This document shows positions 1 through 7,182 of a stretch of DNA of 24,930 nucleotides, in pieces. Position 1 is the stretch's first letter, and each line of letters starts with the position of its first letter. The position numbers were made by a program, and so were the translations under genes. The notes below the pieces were generated by a model. The model was not told the origin of the DNA, made no database searches, and saw only the letters and a list, made by a program, of their open reading frames with translations. This DNA comes from a virus, in IMG/VR virus record IMGVR_UViG_3300009011_000049, positions 1 to 24,930 of that record; one strand, given 5' to 3'.

Positions 1-1162
1 GACCGCCAACACCGACAACCAGCTGCGCACCAAGACCTGGCCGGAAATCATCAAATGGTCGAACCTGTCCATAACGAAAGAGTGGTTCACCTGCACCGCA
101 ACGGCGATGTACAGCAACGATCCAGGTCACGACAAACGCTGGCGCGCTGATGCAATCCCGTGGTCTGAGCACAACACAGAGGCGTTCGCCGGTCTGCACA
201 ACGAGCGCAAGCGCATCATCGTGGTATTCGACGAAGCGTCCAACATTGCCGATCTGGTGTGGGAGGTTGCCGAGGGTGCGCTGACGGACGAGGACACCGA
301 AATCATATGGGTGGCGTTCGGTAACCCGACGCGTAACACCGGGCGTTTCCGCGAGTGCTTCCGCAAATACAAACACCGATGGAAGTGCGCGCAGATTGAC
401 AGCCGTACTGTAGAAGGCACCAACAAGCAGCAGCTGCAGAAATGGGTGGATGACTACGGCGAAGACAGCGACTTCGTGAAGGTCCGTGTGCGGGGGATCT
501 TCCCTGACGCGTCAGAACTGCAGTTTATCCCGACCGGGCTCACTGACGAGGCGATGAAGCGCGTAGTGACCGCCGGTCAGGTCGCGCACGCTCCGGTGAT
601 TATCGGAGTCGACCCGGCGTATTCCGGCGTGGATGACGCGGTGATATATCTTCGGCAGGGTCTGCACAGCAAAGTCCTCTGGACCGGAAACAAGACCACA
701 GACGATCTGATTATGGCGAAGCGCATCGCAGACTTTGAGGACCAGTATCAGGCTGACGCGGTGTTCATCGACTTTGGTTACGGTACCGGGCTGAAGTCCA
801 TCGGCGACGGATGGGGCCGGACGTGGCAGCTAATCCCGTTCGGCGGTGGCTCGACCGATCCACAGATGCTCAACAAGCGCGGAGAGATGTTCAACAGTTG
901 CAAAACGTGGCTGAAGCTCGGCGGCGCGCTGGACGACCAGGAAACGGCTGATGACCTGTCGGCGGCTGAGTACAAAGTCAGGGTGGACGGCAAGATCGTC
1001 ATTGAGCCGAAGGAAGATATCAAAGAGAGGTTAGGGCGCTCGCCTGGCAAGGGTGACGCGCTGCTGCTGACATTTGCTTTCCCGGTTACGAAGCGCCTGC
1101 GCATCCCAGGGCAGGAGAGCCAGCAGGGGAAAGCGGTGACAGATTATGATCCGTGGAAATAG
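1..1162 (+). CDS. terL: Terminase large subunit, 5'-truncated by the window edge
   Basis: This is the ATPase/nuclease motor subunit that packages phage DNA into the prohead. The frame is open from base 2, so the true start lies upstream; the first ATG in frame is at 107. The visible part carries the end of the ATPase domain: a Walker B-type strand IIVVFDEAS around residues 72-80 of the visible 386, then a coupling-type motif GNPTRNTG. The C-terminal RNase H-like nuclease follows, with acidic residues in GVDPAYSG, in DAVFIDFG and in the late GDALLL motif. Walker A is outside the window. The gene ends with TAG at 1160-1162, followed by a leftward terminator. The small terminase should lie further left. 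The packaging mode (cos or headful) cannot be told from this part. Confidence 0.93.
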   Translation, partial: TANTDNQLRTKTWPEIIKWSNLSITKEWFTCTATAMYSNDPGHDKRWRADAIPWSEHNTEAFAGLHNERKRIIVVFDEASNIADLVWEVAEGALTDEDTEIIWVAFGNPTRNTGRFRECFRKYKHRWKCAQIDSRTVEGTNKQQLQKWVDDYGEDSDFVKVRVRGIFPDASELQFIPTGLTDEAMKRVVTAGQVAHAPVIIGVDPAYSGVDDAVIYLRQGLHSKVLWTGNKTTDDLIMAKRIADFEDQYQADAVFIDFGYGTGLKSIGDGWGRTWQLIPFGGGSTDPQMLNKRGEMFNSCKTWLKLGGALDDQETADDLSAAEYKVRVDGKIVIEPKEDIKERLGRSPGKGDALLLTFAFPVTKRLRIPGQESQQGKAVTDYDPWK

Positions 1163-1193
1163 TTAATAAAATCAATGGGCGCAAAATTGCGCT

Positions 1194-1225
1194 TGGGTAA
1201 AACAAAGCCCGCGCATCGGCGGGCT
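1194..1225 (-). terminator. Intrinsic terminator of the leftward Gp49-like gene
   Basis: The arms AGCCCGC (1206-1212) and GCGGGCT (1219-1225) form a 7-bp GC-rich stem with a 6-nt loop. Read leftward, the stem is followed by TTTGTTTTACCC. It lies about 20 bases beyond the stop codon of the leftward gene at 1246. On the plus strand there is no T-run, so it should not be efficient for terL transcription. Confidence 0.75.
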
Positions 1226-1228
1226 GAT

Positions 1229-1242
1229 TGTGACATGTCACA
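1229..1242. repeat. Perfect 14-bp palindrome containing GTGACATGTCAC (copy 1)
   Basis: TGTGACATGTCACA is its own reverse complement. The inner 12 bases recur exactly at 18404-18415. Both copies lie at the downstream end of a leftward accessory gene, next to its terminator, where the accessory block meets the rightward structural operon. No function can be assigned from sequence. It could be a protein-binding site or a relic of the recombination that inserted the accessory genes. Confidence 0.6.
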
Positions 1243-1245
1243 GCG

Positions 1246-1614
1246 TTATTGCTCGTTTAGTTTTTCCTTCAGCAGATAACCTTCGAGCATCCAGATTTTG
1301 TTAACCGCGTTTTCACGGGCAATCTTGCGGCCTATCTCCGGGTCGAAGTTCTCAGGGCTGGCGCAGGCACTCTCGCCGGTTACGGTGAAGCCATTGCGAA
1401 GCACCAGAACGCAGAAGGTTAACAGGTCGAGTGGTGCCAGGATGCGCTCACCTTCAACGTATTCAGATTTAACGCGCGCACCAGGAGAATTAGCACCATC
1501 AGTGCCAGTGAAATAAACTTCTGAACGGATAAGGCTTTCAATGTGCTGCGGCGTAACGCGCTGCGCTGTTAAGCCTTTGGCCTGAATTTCAGATTCAATA
1601 TCTTTATCACTCAT
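1246..1614 (-). CDS. Gp49 / Sf6 gp66-family phage protein (moron)
   Basis: The 122-residue product resembles the family named for N4 Gp49 and Sf6 gene 66, whose function is unknown. Features typical of that family are the N-terminal segment RVTPQHIESLI, a central hydrophobic strand LLTFCVLVLRNGF, the segment ESACASPENFDPEIG, and the C-terminal helix NKIWMLEGYLL. I chose the ATG at 1612-1614 because AAGG (1623-1626) lies 8 bases upstream; a GTG at 1621-1623 is also in frame but lies inside that Shine-Dalgarno sequence. The gene points against terL and the portal, a typical accessory insertion between terminase and portal. A hairpin plus T-run ends directly at its ribosome binding site, so its expression may be attenuated. 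Confidence 0.8.
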   Translation of the reverse strand: MSDKDIESEIQAKGLTAQRVTPQHIESLIRSEVYFTGTDGANSPGARVKSEYVEGERILAPLDLLTFCVLVLRNGFTVTGESACASPENFDPEIGRKIARENAVNKIWMLEGYLLKEKLNEQ

Positions 1615-1626
1615 AATATTCACCTT

Positions 1627-1650
1627 AAAAAAATTCCCGGACGAACCGGG
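1627..1650 (-). terminator. Hairpin plus T7 run abutting the Gp49-like ribosome binding site
   Basis: Read leftward, CCCGG (1646-1650), loop TTCGT and CCGGG (1636-1640) form a short GC stem followed by AA and seven T (1627-1633). The T-run runs straight into the AAGG Shine-Dalgarno sequence of the next gene. It therefore sits inside the leader and could terminate or attenuate transcription arriving from the promoter near 2313-2341. Confidence 0.6.
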
Positions 1651-1725
1651 CGAATAATCAACGGAGTGCCTTCCCTGGCAGTTACGGGTTTACAGCGCAA
1701 CGTCATCGGAATGGCGCTCTGCTGT

Positions 1726-1778
1726 AAAAAAAGTGTCGGTACCAGCGAGCGGCAACTCGGGATGAATCTGGTACCGAC
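1726..1778 (-). terminator. Strong leftward intrinsic terminator with an 11-bp perfect stem
   Basis: The arms GTCGGTACCAG (1735-1745 and, as the complement, 1768-1778) pair perfectly across 11 bases with a 22-nt loop. In the leftward direction they are followed by AC and seven T (1726-1732). It closes the small-ORF unit that starts near 2305 and lies about 110 bases upstream of the Gp49-like start. That gene therefore needs readthrough or its own promoter. Confidence 0.75.
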
Positions 1779-1822
1779 TAAGTCACACAGCAATTACATG
1801 GGCACTACGGTTTACCACGGTC

Positions 1823-2053
1823 CTAACGTGATTTGGTTGTGGTGGCCGGGCTGAGAATCCGGCTTACTGGTTGGAGCGCCCGCACCACCAGTGACACTGT
1901 CTTGAGGCGCCGATTGGTTACGGCTTGCCATGGGCGCTGTTTATACATCGGTCGCGCATCAGCCTGCGCATTCACCACAACATTGAGAGCACTGCACTTT
2001 GCTTCGTACTCCGTGGCAATCATGTCCACCATGTAAACCTGCAATGCTCTCAT
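1823..2053 (-). CDS. Small hypothetical basic protein, 76 aa
   Basis: I do not recognise this product. It starts with ATG at 2051-2053, preceded by GAGGA with about 7 bases spacing, which is the best ribosome binding site in this stretch. The N-terminal 30 residues look like a mixed helix (MRALQVYMVDMIATEYEAK). The C-terminal half is rich in Arg, Lys, Ser and Thr, with no transmembrane segment. It ends with TAG at 1823-1825, followed after about 45 bases by the strong terminator at 1726-1778. It would be the last gene of a leftward unit starting at the promoter at 2313-2341. Support is from context only: start signal, promoter, terminator. An overlapping plus-strand ORF exists but has no comparable signals. 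Confidence 0.5.
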   Translation of the reverse strand: MRALQVYMVDMIATEYEAKCSALNVVVNAQADARPMYKQRPWQAVTNRRLKTVSLVVRALQPVSRILSPATTTKSR

Positions 2054-2080
2054 CGTTGTATCCTCGTCTCTTCCGAGGTG

Positions 2081-2209
2081 TCACACCTGATCGCCACGCT
2101 GGTGAAACGCTATGTCGTGCATACCGAAAACACTGACTTGCACATTCCGGTTACCCGCTTGGCCGTAAACAGCAAGGGAGCCATCGGACCGCTGCGGCAC
2201 ATGTGCCAT
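2081..2209 (-). CDS. Possible small protein, 42 aa
   Basis: This is an open frame MAHVPQRSDGSLAVYGQAGN... ending with TGA at 2081-2083, 27 bases upstream of the 76-aa gene. The composition is protein-like, with alternating polar and hydrophobic residues (NVQVSVFG) that suggest beta strands, and few of the Cys/Arg/Ser runs seen in the competing frames. Its Shine-Dalgarno sequence is weak: GAG about 11 bases before ATG. It lies in the leader between the leftward promoter and the 76-aa gene. I do not recognise a family, and it could be a chance ORF. Confidence 0.3.
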   Translation of the reverse strand: MAHVPQRSDGSLAVYGQAGNRNVQVSVFGMHDIAFHQRGDQV

Positions 2210-2253
2210 ATACCGTACTGCTCACATCTGGAAGCGCACTCACCAGTTTTGAT

Positions 2254-2298
2254 TTAGCGACAAGACCTCACAGAACCGATATCGAAGTGCGCTTTCAT
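2254..2298 (-). CDS. Possible 14-aa leader peptide
   Basis: This is the first ATG (2296-2298) downstream of the leftward promoter and operator. AGGT lies about 9 bases before it, and the ORF encodes MKAHFDIGSVRSCR, ending with TAA. The same frame stays open after that TAA for another 47 codons, to a TAG. It may be a leader peptide, or the remains of a longer gene with an early stop. Evidence is positional only. Confidence 0.2.
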   Translation of the reverse strand: MKAHFDIGSVRSCR

Positions 2299-2304
2299 GT
2301 TGTG

Positions 2305-2319
2305 TTACCTGAAGGGTAA
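2305..2319. promoter_or_regulatory. Operator-like palindrome TTACC-N5-GGTAA, site 1
   Basis: TTACC TGAAG GGTAA is one of four copies of the same 15-bp palindrome in the window (others at 19213, 20280 and 20663). It sits over the -10 of the leftward promoter. Ten fixed bases would be expected by chance about 0.02 times in 25 kb. Confidence 0.7.
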
Positions 2320-2341
2320 TAATTGCACGGCATTATGTCAA
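2313..2341 (-). promoter_or_regulatory. Leftward sigma-70 promoter overlapped by operator 1
   Basis: Read leftward, a perfect TTGACA -35 box (2336-2341) is followed after 17 bases by TACCCT (2313-2318), which matches TATAAT at three positions including the key first two and last. The palindrome at 2305-2319 covers the -10 and the expected start site. This is the arrangement of a repressible promoter for the leftward accessory unit. Confidence 0.6.
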
Positions 2342-2409
2342 TACACTACGTAAAATAATCCGTATATGGTTAAATTGGTAATAATTTAATCGTGTGTGAG
2401 GTTATCGCT

Positions 2410-2616
2410 ATGTGTATCGGCAGCAAGCCATCAGTGCCAGCGGCACCAGAAGTTCAGGCCGCACCTCAGGAGCAGGACGCAGCTGTGGTCAGTGCCCGCG
2501 ATGACGAAGAACGCCGCCGCCGCGCAGCAGCAGGCACCAAATCGACAATGCTGACTGGCGCCCAGGGCGACACCTCCGCAGCCAACACCAGCGGTAAAAC
2601 GCTGCTCGGTCAGTAA
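2410..2616 (+). CDS. Small hypothetical protein before the portal, 68 aa
   Basis: The product starts MCIGSKPSVPAAPEV, is rich in Ala, Pro, Gln and charged residues, and looks largely disordered. It resembles the short MC-starting proteins that often precede portal genes in T7- and Bbp-like podoviruses, but the role is unknown. I chose ATG 2410 because GAGG lies 8 bases upstream (2398-2401); the in-frame GTG at 2392 lacks a ribosome binding site. The portal gene follows after 14 bases. It is the first gene of the rightward structural operon after the leftward island. Confidence 0.65.
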   Translation: MCIGSKPSVPAAPEVQAAPQEQDAAVVSARDDEERRRRAAAGTKSTMLTGAQGDTSAANTSGKTLLGQ

Positions 2617-2630
2617 CGGAGACCTGAGAG

Positions 2631-4301
2631 ATGGCGGAAACCGAAAAAGAGCGGTTGCTGAAGCAGCTCGCACAGCTGAAGAATGAGCGCACAACGTTCG
2701 AGCCGCACTGGCGCGACCTGAGCGACTTTATCAATCCGCGCGGTTCCCGCTTCCTGACGTCTGACGTTAACCGTGACGATCGCCGCAACACCAAAATTGT
2801 TGACCCGACCGGCTCAATGGCTCAGCGCATTCTGTCCAGTGGCATGATGTCCGGCATCACCAGTCCGGCCCGTCCGTGGTTCAAGCTTGCTACGCCTGAC
2901 CCTGACATGATGGATTACGGCCCGGTGAAAATCTGGCTGGAAGTCGTGCAGCGCCGCATGAACGAAGTGTTCAACAAGTCGAATTTGTATCAGTCACTGC
3001 CTGTCATGTACGCCAGCCTGGGTACTTTCGGTACCGCCGCAATGGCCGTGCTCGAAGATGACCAGGATGTGATCCGCACAATGCCATTCCCGATTGGCAG
3101 CTACTACCTGGCGAATAGCCCGCGCGGCAGCGTCGACACCTCATTCCGCCAGTTCTCCATGACCGTGCGACAGCTGGTGCAGGAATTCGGCCTGGATAAC
3201 GTGAGCACGTCCGTTAGGGGCATGTGGGATAACGGCACGTATGAGACGTGGATAGAGGTTAACCACTGCATCACGCCAAACATCAACCGCGACAGCGGCA
3301 AGATGGACAGCAAGAACAAGCCGTTCCGCTCTGTGTACTTCGAGACTGGCGGCGACTCCGACAAACTGCTGCGTGAATCAGGGTTCGATGAATTCCCGAT
3401 CCTGGCGCCGCGCTGGGAAGTGAACGGCGAGGACGTTTATGCATCTTCCTGTCCTGGCATGCTGGCACTCGGTCAGGTTAAAGCGCTGCAGGTTGAGCAG
3501 AAACGTAAAGCTCAGCTGATCGACAAAGCCACTAACCCGCCGATGGTTGCGCCTACATCGCTGAAGAATCAGCGCGTTTCCCTGCTGCCAGGTGATGTTA
3601 CCTATCTCGACGTGCTGAGCGGGCAGGACGGCTTCAAGCCTGCTTATCTGGTCAACCCGAATACTGCCGACCTGCTGGCTGACATTCAGGACACCCGCCA
3701 GACCATCAACAGCGCCTACTTTGTAGACCTCTTCATGATGCTGCAGAACATCAACACCCGCTCTATGCCGGTGGAAGCGGTGATCGAGATGAAGGAAGAG
3801 AAGCTGCTGATGCTCGGCCCAGTGCTGGAGCGCCTGAACGACGAGGCTCTCAACCCGCTTATCGATCGCGTGTTCTCCATCATGGCGCGAAAGAACATGC
3901 TGCCGCCGCCGCCGGAAGTTATGCAGGGCATGCCGCTGCGAATCGAGTACATCTCCGTGATGGCTCAGGCGCAGAAATCTATCGGGCTCACCAGCCTGTC
4001 GCAGACCGTTGGGTTTATCGGCCAGCTCGCACAGTTCAAGCCTGAAGCGCTCGACAAGCTCGACGTGGATCAGGCTATCGACGCGTTTTCCGAAATGTCA
4101 GGCGTATCGCCAACCGTCATCGTTCCGCAAGAACAGGTGCAGGGCATTCGCGAAGAGCGCGCCAAACAGGCTCAGCAGGCGCAGGCCATGCAGATGGGTA
4201 TGGCAGCAGCGCAGGGGGCCAAGACGCTCAGCGAGACGCAGACCACTGACCCAAGCGCGCTTACTGCTCTCACTAACGCAGCAGGAGCGGCGCAGCAATG
4301 A
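2631..4301 (+). CDS. Portal / head-tail connector protein
   Basis: The 556-residue product fits the length and character of the T7 gp8-type head-tail connector (about 535 aa). This is the dodecameric ring at the capsid vertex through which DNA enters and leaves. Supporting features are the N-terminal segment EPHWRDLSDFINPRGSRF, typical of podovirus connectors, the phrase LASGMM-like ILSSGMMSGITSPARPWFKL, and a Gln/Ala-rich C-terminal tail after residue 510 that would form the barrel or its flexible end. The start ATG has GGAG 9 bases upstream. The stop overlaps the next start (ATGA), which suggests coupled translation. Confidence 0.9.
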   Translation: MAETEKERLLKQLAQLKNERTTFEPHWRDLSDFINPRGSRFLTSDVNRDDRRNTKIVDPTGSMAQRILSSGMMSGITSPARPWFKLATPDPDMMDYGPVKIWLEVVQRRMNEVFNKSNLYQSLPVMYASLGTFGTAAMAVLEDDQDVIRTMPFPIGSYYLANSPRGSVDTSFRQFSMTVRQLVQEFGLDNVSTSVRGMWDNGTYETWIEVNHCITPNINRDSGKMDSKNKPFRSVYFETGGDSDKLLRESGFDEFPILAPRWEVNGEDVYASSCPGMLALGQVKALQVEQKRKAQLIDKATNPPMVAPTSLKNQRVSLLPGDVTYLDVLSGQDGFKPAYLVNPNTADLLADIQDTRQTINSAYFVDLFMMLQNINTRSMPVEAVIEMKEEKLLMLGPVLERLNDEALNPLIDRVFSIMARKNMLPPPPEVMQGMPLRIEYISVMAQAQKSIGLTSLSQTVGFIGQLAQFKPEALDKLDVDQAIDAFSEMSGVSPTVIVPQEQVQGIREERAKQAQQAQAMQMGMAAAQGAKTLSETQTTDPSALTALTNAAGAAQQ

Positions 4302-4594
4302 CCGACTTTGACGAAGAAGAACTGCGCATTCAGAACGAGCGGAAGAAGCACGATCTGGAGCAGCGCGAAAAGGACGACATCAAGTTCGTCATGGATAGCG
4401 AGCAGGGCCGCCGGGTCATCTGGTCACTGCTTGAGAAAGGTCAGGTATTCGGCACCTGCTTCAACGTAGAGCCGCACATCACAGCATTCAACGAAGGGCA
4501 GCGCAACCTGGCGCTGGTGCTGTTTCAGCGCGTCATGGCGCACTGCCCTGATCAGTATCTGAAGATGGCCTCAGAGGCCAGTGAACAGGAGTAA
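4298..4594 (+). CDS. Bbp19-like phage protein, 98 aa
   Basis: A short protein of the type encoded between portal and scaffold in Bordetella phage BPP-1-like and T7-like podoviruses (Bbp19 family). Recognisable features are DDIKFVMDSEQGRRVIWSLLEKGQVF, a central TAFNEGQRNLAL segment, and a C-terminal YLKMASEA helix. The N-terminus is very acidic and likely helical. The function is not established. It overlaps the portal stop by 4 bases and is followed after 2 bases by the scaffold gene, so it belongs to the head-assembly block. Confidence 0.7.
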   Translation: MTDFDEEELRIQNERKKHDLEQREKDDIKFVMDSEQGRRVIWSLLEKGQVFGTCFNVEPHITAFNEGQRNLALVLFQRVMAHCPDQYLKMASEASEQE

Positions 4595-4596
4595 CC

Positions 4597-5310
4597 ATGA
4601 ATTTATTTGAACGTTTGCTGCATCGCCGTCTTTGCAATGAGCAACCAGCTGATGGTGGCGCTGCACCGGCACCGTCTGAGCCATCCGCACCTGCTGCTGA
4701 TGCTCCGGCACCTGCTGCTGACCCGGCCAAACCAGAAGGCGATAAACCACAGCCTGGCACTGAAGGTGACAAGCCTCAGGAAGACAAACCCGCTGATGGT
4801 GAAAAGCCAGCAGACAAGCCTGCTGAAGAAAAAGAGCAGAAGCAGGAAGGCGCGCCGGAGAAATACGAATTTACAGCTGGCGAAGGCGTTGAGCTGGATA
4901 CCGAAGCGCTGAAGGACTTCGAGCCGGTTGCCCGCGATCTGAACCTGACCAATGAGCAGGCACAGAAGCTGGTGGATGCATATCCAAAAATTCTGGCCGG
5001 TGTGCAGCAGCGTCAGGCAGAAGCCTGGCAGGCGCAAACAGAGCAGTGGGCAGCCGACGTGAAGGCTGACAAAGAGATCGGTGGCGAAAAGCTGACATCA
5101 AACCTGAGTGCAGCTCAGCGCGCGCTGGACCAGTTTGGCACGCCTGAGCTCAAAGAATATCTGGAGGGAACCGGTTTGGGTAATCACCCGGAACTGGTGA
5201 AGGCCTTCATCAAAATCGGTAAGGCCATGTCAGAAGACGGCATGGTTACCGGAGCAAAAACTACGACACAGTCCGTAGCCCAACGTATGTACCCAAACAT
5301 GAACCCGTAA
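4597..5310 (+). CDS. Putative scaffolding protein
   Basis: A 237-residue acidic protein directly upstream of the major capsid gene, in the place of T7 gp9 and BPP-1 Bbp18. Residues 20-90 are an Ala/Pro/Lys/Glu-rich low-complexity linker with repeated DKP, EKP and ADKPA units. Residues 95-200 are predicted helical (VARDLNLTNEQAQKLVDAYPK and onward), a region conserved in scaffolds and capsid-assembly proteins of this phage group. The expected role is to template the procapsid and leave before or during packaging. The start ATG follows GGAG by 5 bases. Assignment rests on position, length and the helix pattern rather than on a diagnostic motif. Confidence 0.75.
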   Translation: MNLFERLLHRRLCNEQPADGGAAPAPSEPSAPAADAPAPAADPAKPEGDKPQPGTEGDKPQEDKPADGEKPADKPAEEKEQKQEGAPEKYEFTAGEGVELDTEALKDFEPVARDLNLTNEQAQKLVDAYPKILAGVQQRQAEAWQAQTEQWAADVKADKEIGGEKLTSNLSAAQRALDQFGTPELKEYLEGTGLGNHPELVKAFIKIGKAMSEDGMVTGAKTTTQSVAQRMYPNMNP

Positions 5311-5323
5311 GGAGATAACCATT

Positions 5324-6343
5324 ATGGCAACTCTTGCAACAGGTCAACTGACCCTGGCGGACTGGTCCAAGCGAATCAGTCCAGATGGTAAAATCGACCC
5401 AATCGCTGAACTGCTTTCCCAACAGAACGACGTTCTTGAGGACGTAGTTTTTGTTGAGGCAAACCAGCCAACAAGTCACGTCGTTACTATTCGTACTGGC
5501 TTGCCTGCTGTTTACTGGCGCGCATATAACCAGGGCGTGCCGTCAAGCAAATCAACTACTGCACAGGCAACAGAGCCATGTGCAATGCTGGAATCTCGCA
5601 GCCATATTGATGCCAAGTTGCTTCAACTTAACAACAACAGTGCCGAGTTCCGTCTCTCTGAAGAGTCTGCCTTCATCGAAGCGATGAACCAGGAAATGAC
5701 CGGCAAGATCTTCAACGGTAACGTCGGCGCTGATCTTAAAACATTCTCAGGACTGGCGACGCGCTACAGTTCAACAACCGCAGGCAATGGACAAAACGTA
5801 ATTCTGGCCGGTGGCACTGGATCTGACAACGCCTCTGTTTACCTTGTTGTGTGGGGTAAGCAAACCGTTTTCTGTCCGTTCCCTAAAGGGTCTCAGGCTG
5901 GTTTGAAGTCGCGTGATCTCGGCGAGGAATCAGTTCAGGATGCCAGCGGAAACTGGTATCAGGCAGCTCGCTCCCTGTTCCAGTGGGATGCCGGACTGGT
6001 CGTGAAGGATTGGCGTTACGTCGTACGTATCGCGAACATCGATATTTCTGACTGGGTTGGCGTAACAGGCACTCAGGCTTCAACTGCAAGCAGCAACCTG
6101 ATCAAGCTGATGATGCGTGCAATCGCTCGCATTCCAAACTTTAGCATGGGCCGCGCTGCTTTCTATACCAACCGTTCCATTCAGGAAGGTCTGATGATCC
6201 AGGCTCTGGAGAAATCCAACAATGCCCTGGCTATTCAGGAGGCTCTGTCTCAGTTTGGCACCAAGATGAACCAGCTTACCTTTATGGGTATCCCAGTTCG
6301 TCAGGTTGATCAACTGGGTATCGCTGAAACGCTGGTTTCTTAA
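5324..6343 (+). CDS. Major capsid protein
   Basis: A 339-residue protein with a strong ribosome binding site (AAGGAG, 7 bases before ATG), consistent with high-level expression. Length and gene order (scaffold, capsid, cement) match the BPP-1 Bbp17 and epsilon15 gp7 capsid proteins, which have HK97-type folds. Segments typical of that group include TLADWSKRISPDGKID near the N-terminus, AVYWRAYNQGVP, and the C-terminal FMGIPVRQVDQL strand. It would form the icosahedral shell, stabilised by the next gene product. GC is slightly lower than in the flanking tail genes. No frameshift product is apparent. Confidence 0.85.
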   Translation: MATLATGQLTLADWSKRISPDGKIDPIAELLSQQNDVLEDVVFVEANQPTSHVVTIRTGLPAVYWRAYNQGVPSSKSTTAQATEPCAMLESRSHIDAKLLQLNNNSAEFRLSEESAFIEAMNQEMTGKIFNGNVGADLKTFSGLATRYSSTTAGNGQNVILAGGTGSDNASVYLVVWGKQTVFCPFPKGSQAGLKSRDLGEESVQDASGNWYQAARSLFQWDAGLVVKDWRYVVRIANIDISDWVGVTGTQASTASSNLIKLMMRAIARIPNFSMGRAAFYTNRSIQEGLMIQALEKSNNALAIQEALSQFGTKMNQLTFMGIPVRQVDQLGIAETLVS

Positions 6344-6354
6344 GGGGATATGCC

Positions 6355-6810
6355 ATGACTATTCTTGACGCTCAACTCCAGTTATCAGCCGCCCAGGCGG
6401 TAACTGCCACTGCTGTATCAACCAATACCATTGATCTCGGTGTTAACCGTGACATGGGAGCTGGCAACCAACTGAACGCCGTATTCGGTGTTGATGTTTC
6501 TGCCGCAGCTGCTGGTGCCGCGACAGTGCGTTTCCAGGTTATCACTTCGGCGGCGGCCGCTCTGACAAGCCCAAACGTCATTGCGCAAACTGACGATATC
6601 CCGATCGCTAACCTAACAGCTGGTCGTAAGCCTATTGTGGTTTCCCTGAGCCCTGCGGTGCTGAACTCATTGCCAATTGGGCAGCGATATCTTGGCGTGC
6701 AGTACACAATCGGCACTGGCCCTCTTACGGCTGGATCTTTTACTGCATTCATCACGAATTCAGGTGTGGATGTAGGTAAAAACTACCCATCCGGATTTAC
6801 CGTTTACTAA
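6355..6810 (+). CDS. Bbp16-like capsid cement (decoration) protein
   Basis: A 151-residue, Ala/Thr/Val-rich, beta-strand-rich protein immediately after the capsid gene. It resembles BPP-1 Bbp16, the jellyroll cement protein that clamps neighbouring capsomers. Indicators are the N-terminal MTILDAQLQLSAAQAV, the conserved pair of strands around TIDLGVNRDMGAG, and VGVQYT-like LGVQYTIGTGPL near residue 120. AAGGGG lies 7 bases before the start. The 11-base gap from the capsid gene suggests co-expression at similar levels. Confidence 0.75.
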   Translation: MTILDAQLQLSAAQAVTATAVSTNTIDLGVNRDMGAGNQLNAVFGVDVSAAAAGAATVRFQVITSAAAALTSPNVIAQTDDIPIANLTAGRKPIVVSLSPAVLNSLPIGQRYLGVQYTIGTGPLTAGSFTAFITNSGVDVGKNYPSGFTVY

Positions 6811-6824
6811 CAGGTGAGGGGAAC

Positions 6825-7127
6825 ATGCCTAAATATTTAGCAGTAAACGACATCTGGCTTTCACATGAAAACCGCTTAATTCGTGCCGGTGAAGAGTTTG
6901 AAACCACTTTCCCAAAGGCAAAAACAGCCGACGGTAAAGAGGTAGATATGCGCCTTGGAACGAATATTAAGTTGGCAGAAGGTGAGCCAGTTCCTGATGG
7001 TGAAGAAGACATCGAAGCTCTTCGTAAGCTCTATGAAGAAATTTTCGGTGATAAGCCACACCACAACACAAGCGCGAAAACGCTTAAAGAAAAAATTGAG
7101 GACCGGCAAAAAGAACTTGGTATCTGA
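6825..7127 (+). CDS. Hypothetical head protein with C-terminal HeH-like helix pair
   Basis: A 100-residue acidic/lysine-rich protein with unknown role. The N-terminal third is strand-rich (MPKYLAVNDIWLSHENRLIRAGEEF). The C-terminal 35 residues (DIEALRKLYEEIFGDKPHHN and following) look like the short helix-extended-helix (LEM/SAP-like) domain seen at the end of many small phage head proteins. The start follows GAGGGG. It is the last gene of the head block: the terminator at 7140-7162 follows and separates it from the tail genes. Confidence 0.6.
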   Translation: MPKYLAVNDIWLSHENRLIRAGEEFETTFPKAKTADGKEVDMRLGTNIKLAEGEPVPDGEEDIEALRKLYEEIFGDKPHHNTSAKTLKEKIEDRQKELGI

Positions 7128-7139
7128 TTGTCGCTACGC

Positions 7140-7162
7140 CGGGGCCATACGGCCCCGTTTTT
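7140..7162 (+). terminator. Intrinsic terminator between head and tail genes
   Basis: The arms CGGGGCC (7140-7146) and GGCCCCG (7151-7157) form a perfect 7-bp GC stem with an ATAC tetraloop, followed by TTTTT. It would reduce transcription of the tail genes relative to capsid. T7 uses a terminator after its capsid gene in the same relative place (general knowledge of T7). Confidence 0.85.
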
Positions 7163-7182
7163 CTATGATTGTGGAGAATTAA

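Noticed and set aside
1925-2257. 110-aa rightward ORF in the left accessory island
   Set aside because: It lacks a ribosome binding site, is His/Arg/Ser/Cys-rich, and lies antisense to better-supported leftward signals.
1624-2390. A tRNA (including a possible amber suppressor) in the left island
   Set aside because: I looked for a T-loop GTTCGANNC-type sequence with a matching acceptor stem and found none here or in the other gene-free stretches. The hairpins seen are terminators.
4603-5037. 144-aa leftward ORF antisense to the scaffold gene
   Set aside because: It is Cys/Phe/Leu/Arg-rich, produced by the low-complexity Pro/Ala/Lys codons on the other strand.
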